34,574 bases of DNA. Origin: Thermoplasmatota archaeon. GTDB lineage: Archaea; Thermoplasmatota; Penumbrarchaeia; Penumbrarchaeales; Penumbrarchaeaceae. This document shows positions 1-7,005 of this stretch, one piece after another. Position numbers and translations under genes: made by a program. Below the pieces are notes generated by a model. It worked only from the letters and a program-made list of their open reading frames with translations. It was not told the origin of the DNA and did no database searches. Every line of letters starts with the position of its first letter. Position 1 is the first letter of the stretch. Where the stretch lies: positions 1 to 34,574 of the forward strand of contig JALOTP010000021.1 in NCBI GenBank assembly GCA_025457865.1. The letters are read 5' to 3'.

Positions 1-625
1 CAGCTTCCTTTGCAAAATATTGAACTGTCATGTCCGCGCCGAAGTTGTCGATCCTGACGAAGATGAAGTATAGGCCATCATCGTTAAGCCTTGTCACAGG
101 CAGCGAATTGGTGTTCTGCAGCTGGACCTGTGTTATCGCCAGGTCCGGCAGGCCCGCGGCGGAGTTCGTCCGGGTCATCTCGTTCTTAAGTACGACCGTC
201 TGGCCCCCGTTCGGCCTCTCGGTGGTGATTATGACATCGAACCCAGCGGAGACCCCGGTTATGTCTATCGTGAGGATCTCACTGGGGGCCCACGACTCAT
301 CATTGGGGGCGGTCAGGGTGAAATATGAGTTCCTCAGGAACTCCGTCCCATCTTCGTTCCTGATCACTATGAAGGTCCCCGTTCCCTTGAGGACGTCCCC
401 TCCCCTGTGTGTTATGACAAGGTCGTTCCCCTGGACACTGGCCCAGAGGTCGACATATATGCCCTCCTCCCCCTCCTCGATCTGGGAGGTCCACAGGGCC
501 ACGAACCCGGCCAAGGCGACCGAGATGCCCAGAAGCAGTACTGTGCCTACCGCTTCGGACACACCGAGCGCCCATGAGATGTCCTTCTTCTTGAAATGCC
601 TAACGATCGAGGAAACGTCCTTCAT
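1..625 (-). CDS. Archaeal type IV pilin-like protein with CARDB-like domain (3' end cut off)
   Basis: The frame is open from an ATG at 625 to the window edge, giving 208 codons with no stop, so the C-terminus is missing. The N-terminus has a basic stretch (RHFKKKD) followed by a hydrophobic segment starting AVGTVLLLGISVALAG at about residues 25-40. This is the class III signal peptide layout of archaeal type IV pilins (DUF1628/pilin_N), normally cut by the prepilin peptidase PibD/EppA and assembled into a surface filament. From about residue 160 the segment starting PDLAITQVQLQ and ending near DNFGADM looks like a CARDB domain, a beta-sandwich common in archaeal surface proteins. AGGGAG lies 9 bases before the start codon and a TATA box at 664-673. 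Pilin-like identity is fairly secure. Whether it is a major pilin, a minor pilin or an adhesin cannot be told from this part. Confidence 0.8.
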   Translation of the reverse strand, partial: MKDVSSIVRHFKKKDISWALGVSEAVGTVLLLGISVALAGFVALWTSQIEEGEEGIYVDLWASVQGNDLVITHRGGDVLKGTGTFIVIRNEDGTEFLRNSYFTLTAPNDESWAPSEILTIDITGVSAGFDVIITTERPNGGQTVVLKNEMTRTNSAAGLPDLAITQVQLQNTNSLPVTRLNDDGLYFIFVRIDNFGADMTVQYFAKEA

Positions 626-663
626 ACCATCAGCTCCCTGATGGAAGGGACCACCCCATGGTA

Positions 664-673
664 CATATATAAA
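664..673 (-). promoter_or_regulatory. TATA box of the pilin gene
   Basis: The minus strand reads TTTATATATG, about 45 bases upstream of the pilin ATG. Archaeal initiation about 25 bases downstream would put the transcript start near 643 and include the Shine-Dalgarno motif. Confidence 0.6.
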
Positions 674-679
674 GGGTCA

Positions 680-706
680 ATAGGTAATTACCAACAGATT
701 ACCTAT
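680..706. promoter_or_regulatory. Inverted repeat next to the pilin TATA box, candidate operator
   Basis: ATAGGTAAT (680-688) is perfectly inverted as ATTACCTAT (698-706). The left arm also forms the palindrome GGTAATTACC at 683-692, so there are three half-sites. The element lies directly upstream of the pilin TATA box, where an activator or a repressor blocking TFB could bind. Its outer arm overlaps the stop codon of the J-domain gene. A role as an RNA hairpin terminator is possible but archaeal termination usually relies on oligo-T. Confidence 0.45.
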
Positions 707-2754
707 CCCCAGTCCTCTCCGCCCTCGCCCATGTCGTTCATATCAATGGAGAAATCCATGTCGGATATGGACGCATCGTACCTGGCCCTGATCTCCGGGT
801 TCAGGAGGATCTCCTTTGCCTTGTTTATCTTGATCATCTCCTCTATGGCCGTCTCAAGGTTGATCTCCTTATGCTGGGCCACCCTGTCAGGGTGGAAGAA
901 GGCCGCTTGGTCCCTGTACTTCTTCTTGATCTCCTGGGGCGAAGCCGTTCTATCAAGACCGAGGAGCTCGTAGAGGTTGTAGTTGAAATCGAACTCGGTC
1001 GAAAGGTCCACCTCGGCGGCGTTCTCGCCGCCCGACGTGTATGTCGATGAGGTCTCATAGAGCTCCCTGAGCTTCCTTGCCATCTCATCGGCCTGGGAAT
1101 TGGACATGGTGTTGTTCTCGTCCACGACGAAATCGGTGTCATCCCGGGTCCTTCGGTGGACTATCAATATGGCCGGGACGATCACGATTATGGCCAGTAG
1201 GAGCGCTATGGGTATGATGAAATAGAGGGCTCCCTCCTTGCGCAGCAGGTCCAGCAATGTCTGCTTTTCCCCATCGTCCTTGACCTTCTTCACGGTTATG
1301 TTGAACCTGACCTCCCTCTCGGTCGAACCGTCACTGACCACCAGCCTAACGGTGTGTTTTCCCTCATCGATGTTGAACAGGCTCCTGTTGAAGACCCTGT
1401 TCATGGAGAGCGGGTTCATATCGACGTCCTCTATGTACCACTCGTAGCCCAGTTCGTCATTGTCCGGGTCGAAGACGAACATAAGACCGTCCAGAGAGAG
1501 AGATCTGTTGCTTTGCCAGACACTGTCTTGGTAGGTCCCCGGCACGATCAGGGTCGGAGGTACATTGATATGGATAGGATAGATGGACGAGGTGTTCAGG
1601 TTCCCAAGGGTGTCCCTTGCCCTGAACTGGAGGCTAGTGTTCCCGGCACCCATCATGCCCTTGACGGTTCCGAAATAGGATATGGTCCTGGAATCCTCCT
1701 GGTCGGGGATGGCCGTCCATACAGACCAGGTCGAGCCTCTCTTTATCCTGAATTCAAGGGAGGAGCCGTTGACGAGTATGGGCGATTGGGCCGGCTGGTC
1801 CTGGAACTGGACCTCGAACTGGAACTCCTCGTCCTCGACCCTCATGTCCTTTCCCGGCTTCTTAAGGGAGATGATGGGTGAGACATCATCTAGGAGGACC
1901 TCGAACCTCCAGGCCCGGACCCTGAAGAGCCAATCGGACCTCACCCCATCCACCCTTACGGTGAAAGTAACCTTGTCCGAGGGCGTCTTCGGTAGCATGA
2001 GCTCGTTCCTGTAGGAATCCGCGATATACTCGGACGGATGGTCGGAGACCGTATCGTTCACTATGACCGCCATTTCTTCGGAAATGGGGGTGAACACGGA
2101 GAACGACTCTGTGGGATGGATGTAGTTGAACTTGAGGCCGCTCAGTGTCAGTATGGTCCCTGACCTAAGCGTTGCCCTGTCCTCTATCCTGCTTCCGTTC
2201 TCATAGGTCATCACAGGGGTCGTGACATCCAGGTCGCCCCAGATGGTAATAGAGACCTGATGGGTCGTGTCAAGCGGGGCGATCGATCCATTGACGATCA
2301 ATCTCGGCAGGAGCCGGATAGAGGTCTCCATGTCCCATTCAAGGTGGAAGAAGAGGCTGATGTTCACGTTCACGGGTTCCGAGGGCTCCTGGGATATGGT
2401 AAGCTCTTTAACATCGACCTTGCCAGCTAATGACAGCTGTGAGAGAGATGAATTGGCGGTATCGTAAGCAAGGAGCCTGTGGATGGTGTTCCCGCTTATG
2501 GATGAGACCTCCTCAAGGTCCATCTCGAACGACTGGACATAGGAGAGGAGCACATCGTTGAATGTGAATCCGACATTGTACTGCCTGAACCCGGCAAGGC
2601 AGATGTCCATACCCGATCCATCTCCATCTATGGAACCCGAATACTGGACCAAGGCCCTCGTGGACGGACCGTTGGCCCCCGTCCCCGGGACCGCCGCCAC
2701 GAGCAGGAAGAGGAAGGTCGAGGTAAGGATGATGGCCAACGCCCTGGACAACAT
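703..2754 (-). CDS. Membrane-anchored J-domain protein with Ig/PKD-like ectodomain
   Basis: From the ATG at 2754 the product is 683 residues. It has a signal peptide (about 1-28, ALAIILTSTFLFLLVAAVPG), a long beta-rich outer part with many NxS/T sites, and a last outer domain starting at PPTLIVPG that resembles a PKD/cadherin-like fold (FDPDNDELGYEWYI). One membrane helix follows at about 509-532, then a cytoplasmic linker and a C-terminal J-domain at about 593-664 with the HPD tripeptide at 621-623. J-domains stimulate the ATPase of DnaK/Hsp70, but no DnaK or GrpE gene lies in the window. An in-frame ATG at 2835 sits 25 bases from a TATA-like element (2856-2866) and could be a leaderless start. 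I prefer 2754 because the extra 27 codons have atypical usage (CGG and CGA for Arg) and would precede the signal peptide. The J-domain call is secure; the client and function are unknown. Confidence 0.85.
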   Translation of the reverse strand: MLSRALAIILTSTFLFLLVAAVPGTGANGPSTRALVQYSGSIDGDGSGMDICLAGFRQYNVGFTFNDVLLSYVQSFEMDLEEVSSISGNTIHRLLAYDTANSSLSQLSLAGKVDVKELTISQEPSEPVNVNISLFFHLEWDMETSIRLLPRLIVNGSIAPLDTTHQVSITIWGDLDVTTPVMTYENGSRIEDRATLRSGTILTLSGLKFNYIHPTESFSVFTPISEEMAVIVNDTVSDHPSEYIADSYRNELMLPKTPSDKVTFTVRVDGVRSDWLFRVRAWRFEVLLDDVSPIISLKKPGKDMRVEDEEFQFEVQFQDQPAQSPILVNGSSLEFRIKRGSTWSVWTAIPDQEDSRTISYFGTVKGMMGAGNTSLQFRARDTLGNLNTSSIYPIHINVPPTLIVPGTYQDSVWQSNRSLSLDGLMFVFDPDNDELGYEWYIEDVDMNPLSMNRVFNRSLFNIDEGKHTVRLVVSDGSTEREVRFNITVKKVKDDGEKQTLLDLLRKEGALYFIIPIALLLAIIVIVPAILIVHRRTRDDTDFVVDENNTMSNSQADEMARKLRELYETSSTYTSGGENAAEVDLSTEFDFNYNLYELLGLDRTASPQEIKKKYRDQAAFFHPDRVAQHKEINLETAIEEMIKINKAKEILLNPEIRARYDASISDMDFSIDMNDMGEGGEDWG

Positions 2755-3058
2755 GCCGGGACTATCATGAAAGGATGCGTCCGTTGGGGTCGTTCCTCGG
2801 GCCCGTACGGACGAACAGTGTCCAATGGATGCCATGATGGACGAAACATACCTGGATTTAAAAAACTTTGTCCGTTCCATGCGAAAACGGGCACATCCCA
2901 TCTCGAAGGGTCCCGACCGCAAGAGGTTTACATCTCCGTGCCAGCATGCCTCACTGCAAAACGTATTAAAATCTCCATTGTATATAGGGCCCGGGCGACG
3001 GGTCGTCCCGGACGCTCATCGGAGTGGGATCGATTTGGCCAGTAACGAGGAGACAAGG
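2755..3058. promoter_or_regulatory. Divergent intergenic region with promoters in both directions
   Basis: Between the J-domain gene and the zinc-ribbon gene I see an AT-rich element ATTTAAAAAAC at 2856-2866, read as TTTTTTAAAT on the minus strand, and on the plus strand ATTAAAAT (2965-2972) and TATATAG (2981-2987). The plus-strand elements would start transcription near 2995-3010, giving a leader that includes the GGAG at 3049-3052 before the ATG at 3059. I see no convincing small gene here. Confidence 0.5.
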
Positions 3059-4414
3059 ATGGTCTTCACCTGTCCTCACTGCAAGGCCAGGTTCCAGGCG
3101 GCCATCATGCAGTCACCTAAGGCCTACAGGTGCCCCCACTGCAAGAACCCGTTCACCATAAATCCGGACGGGGACGTACAGAAAGGAGACCGGACCAAGC
3201 CAAGGCAGACCATAGAACCGGTCAGGCCGCCCTCCGAGGTCTTTTTTGAAGGAGCTGCCCAGGAGAGAAGTGGGAGCGGAGAGCCATTCGATGAACTCAA
3301 GGCAGAGGATGAAAGGGAACTATACAAAGAGGTGCTCGAACAGTTCAAGGAGCTCACTTCCAGGCAGAGATGCCTCGAGGAGACCGATAATCAGGCGCTC
3401 GAGATCAAGAAGCTCAGAAGGGAGAACGAGAAGCTCATGGGTCAGATATTTTCTCTCGAGGAGCGATTGGGCCCCAAGGGGGCCTTGACTGGAAATACCG
3501 CATCGATGAGGCATGAAGGAAGCGAAACGGACTCTGTGAGATCGAAGCATGAGAACGATGAGCTGAGGTCCATCGTGGAAGGCCAGAGGAAGGGCCTGGA
3601 CGAGAACGAATCGATCCGGCTCGAGCTCCTTCAAAGGATAGATAGGCTCGAAATGGAGCTTAAGGATGCAAAGGACAGGAGGGGGCAGGAGTTGGAACCT
3701 GCCCAAATAAGGTTACGACCAGAGGATGTCGGGTTCGGTCAGTCCAAGGCCGAAACGCTCGAGGACGAAGCCAAGAGGATCGATCTCTGGAAGAAGGAAC
3801 TGGACGCATACAAATCGAACCTGGAGGAGATAGCCCTTTCTTTCGTGAGGGAGAAGGAGGATATTGAAAGGAGGACCGTTGTCCTTGCGGCCAGGGAGCG
3901 GTCGCTTGACGGTCTTGCGGATAGGGAGGGCAAGGTGGCCGAACTGGAGAGGGCTCTGCTGGCCAAGGAAGAGGAACTAAGGCAGCACCTTCGCTCGGCT
4001 TCCACTGAGAGTCCATCCCCTGGAACCATGGCTATGGTCGATGAACAGGCAGGCGGAAAGGAGCACCGAATAACAGAAAGGGAAGCTGCCGTCAAGAGGG
4101 TGGAGGACCTCCTGGACAGCAGGAAGAAGGAGCTTTCCATCCTCGAGGCCGCCTTGGCGCGCAGGGGCAATGAGCTATCTATGCGCGAAGCCGCGCTCAA
4201 GGAACTGGACCGGTCCCTGTCCGAGAGGCAGGAATCCCTCGAGAAGGCGAGGGACAAGCTAAGGGAGCTCAAAGAGCGCATGCACAAGGAGCTCGGGTCC
4301 AGAAAAGGTCAGGACGATGCACGTTCAAAACAGAAGGAGCTCAAGGAGAAACTTGAGTCCAAGCAGGCCGGTTTCCAGGAGATGGAAACGAAGATAAAGG
4401 ACCTGCTCAAGTGA
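3059..4414 (+). CDS. Zinc-ribbon coiled-coil protein, N-terminal ribbon
   Basis: The 451-residue product opens with a zinc ribbon: CPHC at residues 5-8 and CPHC at 25-28. A short Pro/Gly-rich linker follows, and from about residue 75 to the end the sequence is almost entirely charged heptad coiled coil with Leu spacing. There is no signal peptide or membrane segment, so it should be cytoplasmic. The chosen ATG has GGAG 6 bases upstream and starts the ribbon at residue 5, as in many ribbon proteins; in-frame codons further upstream would add unrelated residues. It is followed after 31 bases by a second, longer ribbon coiled-coil gene. No family name is assigned. It resembles scaffold or filament-forming proteins, and SMC-like ATPase heads are absent. 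Confidence 0.8.
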   Translation: MVFTCPHCKARFQAAIMQSPKAYRCPHCKNPFTINPDGDVQKGDRTKPRQTIEPVRPPSEVFFEGAAQERSGSGEPFDELKAEDERELYKEVLEQFKELTSRQRCLEETDNQALEIKKLRRENEKLMGQIFSLEERLGPKGALTGNTASMRHEGSETDSVRSKHENDELRSIVEGQRKGLDENESIRLELLQRIDRLEMELKDAKDRRGQELEPAQIRLRPEDVGFGQSKAETLEDEAKRIDLWKKELDAYKSNLEEIALSFVREKEDIERRTVVLAARERSLDGLADREGKVAELERALLAKEEELRQHLRSASTESPSPGTMAMVDEQAGGKEHRITEREAAVKRVEDLLDSRKKELSILEAALARRGNELSMREAALKELDRSLSERQESLEKARDKLRELKERMHKELGSRKGQDDARSKQKELKEKLESKQAGFQEMETKIKDLLK

Positions 4415-4445
4415 GATGGCCTCTAGCATGATAGGAGGGTAGCTC

Positions 4446-6992
4446 TTGTTCGCAGGATCGGACCAGGAAGGAACTGCAGGTACAGCAGCAGGCGAAGGGG
4501 ATAGGGGCAGCCCTGTAGAGGAGCTGAGGTCCCGTTTCAGGGAGGCTGTTGTACGGAACAAGGAGCTCGAGGCCAAGGTATCAGGCCTTGAGAACGAACT
4601 CGCTCAGCTCAAGACAGGAACGATCGGGAACGCAGAGGGCCTGTCGGAGCGCGAAGCCCTTCTCGCGGAGAGGGAGAACAAGCTCATGGAGAAGAGGGCC
4701 AAGCTCGAAACTTACGTGGCATCCCTCGAGCAGACAAGGGAGAACCTGATATCCTCACAGAGGAAACAGAGAGAGCACGAGGAGAGACTGCGGTCCATCG
4801 AGAGCGGTCTTTCTGAAAGGGAGAGCTCCCTTACGGAGAGGGAAAGCTCGCTTCTTAGGGAGCGGGAGGCCGCATCCCAGGCTCCGGCCCCGCAGGTACA
4901 GGTGGCAGATGAACAGGTCAAGAAGTACCAGGACATCATCCTCAAGGTCCAGTCATCCCTTCAGGGGGTCAAGCACCAGCTGCAAGAGAGCAACAAGGCC
5001 TTGCAGGAACGGGAGGGACAGCTCAATGCGATTTCGGAAGAGAACGCCCGCCTGCGTTCCGAGCTTGACAGCTCGAAGGCCGAACTGGTAGAGAGGACCT
5101 CCGCTCTCGAAGGGTTGAGAGCCCGGAGCCCGACCACCGTTCCCACCGGTCAGGACGAAGGCCTCCTTAACAGGGTCAGAGAGCTCGAAGCACAGCTGGG
5201 ATCCTTCACACAGGAGCGTCAGAGGGCGGAGCAGACGAAGCGGACGCTCGAGGAGCTCAAAAGCCAGCTCAGGGCCCAGCGACTGGACCTTGACCGCAAG
5301 GACAGGGAGCTCGAAGGGGAAAGGTCCAGGTACACGGGGCTCGAATCCCAGTTCAAGGATACGGTCGAGAGGATGGAAGCGGAGAGGGCCCGCGTCAAGG
5401 AAGCTTTCCAGAGACTGAGGGATAGCAAACAGGAGGAGAATGTCCAACAGATGGGTCCTGACCTCCCTTCGGAAGAGAGAGCGAAACTGGACTCTGAGAT
5501 AGGGCAGCTGAGGGAAGAGCTCAGGAGGGCAATGGACACATCTGCAGAGGCCACCACTGCATCAGGTGCAGACCTCGAAGAGAGCAGGAAGGAGCTGGGA
5601 ACGGCGCGGGAGCAGCTCGAGAGGTACAGGACCGTCGTGGAATCCAAGGACGAGGAGCTCATCATCCTCAAGGGAAGGTTAGATGATAAGGAGCGGGAGA
5701 TATCTGAGCTCACATCCAAGATAACTGATCTCGATGGTAGATTGAGCGGTATGGAGGGCGCTGTGCCCAAGATCAAGCTCGAAGAGGCCAAGGAGGCGCT
5801 CAAGGAGTACTATCAGAAGGAACTGGATGAGATGAGGGCCCTCCTCGCTGAGAGCAGGAGCTCCTTCGAGGAGAGGGAGATGGAGCTTTCCCAGAGGGAG
5901 GCCGAGCTCGAGGCCCAGAAGGTCCTCCAGGATGACAGCTTGAAGGCCAAGGATGAGGAGCTTGCAGAGAAGGCAAGACTGCTCGAGACCATGAAGGAGG
6001 AGCAGGAAAGGCTACGGACCACCCTCGATGAGAGGCAGGTGCAGCTCGCATCGGTGGAAACGACCGCGATAAGGAGGGCTCGCGAGCTCGATACGAAGGA
6101 GCAGGAGCTGGACAGGAGGGAGCTCTCCCTTGGCGAACTCTCGAGCGCCCAGGAGGCTTCAAAGCGGTCAGGCGCTTCGGAAGAGGCATCGAAGAAGAAG
6201 CTGCAGGAGGCCATCATCGTCCTCCAGGAAAGGCTGGACAGCCTCTCCCGCAGCATGGAATCCACCTTAAAGGACCTGGAGCGCAAGGACACCATGGTCC
6301 TTAAGCTCCAGGATGCCATCGTCAAGATAAGGGAGGAGGACGAGGGACATATTGGCAGGCTCAAGACCTATGTTGCAAATGACAAGCAGAACCTTTCAAA
6401 GCTCTCGGCCCTCGAGGGCGAGGTCATGTCCCTGAAAGAGTCCCTCAGGGACAAGGAGAGGGAGCTCACGGACACGAGGGGTGCGATCCTGGGTGCTGGG
6501 GTCGAGCAAAAGGAGCAGCTCTCAAGGACCTTATCAGAGCTCGAGGCCGCCAGGGCCAGGGTGAAGGATCTGGAGAACGCCATCGAGGAGCGTTCGGAAG
6601 GAGCAAAGGCCGAGCTCCAGACCGAGAAGGAGAAGCTGAAGAGGGCATCCCAGCACCTGGCCGAGAGGGAAGAGACCCTGAGAAGGGCCGAAAATGAGCT
6701 ATTTGACCAGAGGAAGCTCATAGGGATGAGGGAGGGCATGATGAGGCTCGTCCCGGTAGGACCGGTAGCGGGGGAACCCGTCGAGGAGCAGTACTCGTGC
6801 CCCCATTGCTCTCACGCCCTCTCCGGCAGGGACATGGAAAAGGGTCTATGCCCTGCCTGCGGCAAGAGGTTCTCTACCAAGGCCGAGGAGGTGGTCGTCT
6901 ATGAATGCCCCAACTGTTCAAGGACGCTCACGAAGGAAGCGGTCGCTAAGATGGAATGCCCCTTCTGCTCCTCACTTTTCAGCTCTGGGTGA
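4446..6992 (+). CDS. Long coiled-coil protein with two C-terminal zinc ribbons
   Basis: The product is 848 residues. Translation likely begins at TTG 4446, because GGAGG at 4434-4438 stands 7 bases before it. Residues from about 25 to 765 are nearly continuous coiled coil, rich in LEERE- and ELxxKEEEL-type heptads. The C-terminus carries two zinc ribbons with CPHC (785-788), CPAC (802-805), CPNC (821-824) and CPFC (838-841). There is no Walker motif, so it is not an SMC/Rad50 ATPase, and no membrane segment. It forms an operon with the preceding ribbon coiled-coil gene, whose ribbon is at the opposite end. This suggests that the two pair in a parallel or antiparallel rod, or bind nucleic acid or partner proteins through ribbons at each tip. 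The role is unknown. Confidence 0.82.
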   Translation: MFAGSDQEGTAGTAAGEGDRGSPVEELRSRFREAVVRNKELEAKVSGLENELAQLKTGTIGNAEGLSEREALLAERENKLMEKRAKLETYVASLEQTRENLISSQRKQREHEERLRSIESGLSERESSLTERESSLLREREAASQAPAPQVQVADEQVKKYQDIILKVQSSLQGVKHQLQESNKALQEREGQLNAISEENARLRSELDSSKAELVERTSALEGLRARSPTTVPTGQDEGLLNRVRELEAQLGSFTQERQRAEQTKRTLEELKSQLRAQRLDLDRKDRELEGERSRYTGLESQFKDTVERMEAERARVKEAFQRLRDSKQEENVQQMGPDLPSEERAKLDSEIGQLREELRRAMDTSAEATTASGADLEESRKELGTAREQLERYRTVVESKDEELIILKGRLDDKEREISELTSKITDLDGRLSGMEGAVPKIKLEEAKEALKEYYQKELDEMRALLAESRSSFEEREMELSQREAELEAQKVLQDDSLKAKDEELAEKARLLETMKEEQERLRTTLDERQVQLASVETTAIRRARELDTKEQELDRRELSLGELSSAQEASKRSGASEEASKKKLQEAIIVLQERLDSLSRSMESTLKDLERKDTMVLKLQDAIVKIREEDEGHIGRLKTYVANDKQNLSKLSALEGEVMSLKESLRDKERELTDTRGAILGAGVEQKEQLSRTLSELEAARARVKDLENAIEERSEGAKAELQTEKEKLKRASQHLAEREETLRRAENELFDQRKLIGMREGMMRLVPVGPVAGEPVEEQYSCPHCSHALSGRDMEKGLCPACGKRFSTKAEEVVVYECPNCSRTLTKEAVAKMECPFCSSLFSSG

Positions 6993-7005
6993 GCGGCCCG
7001 GTCCC

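Noticed and set aside
30..641. 203-codon open frame on the plus strand
   Set aside because: It is antisense to the pilin gene, whose product has a clear class III signal peptide and CARDB-like domain; the plus-strand product has no recognisable domain.
3059..6992. SMC, Rad50 or MukB-type ATPase
   Set aside because: The long coiled coils suggest these, but neither protein has Walker A, signature or Walker B motifs, and the zinc ribbons are terminal rather than a central zinc hook.
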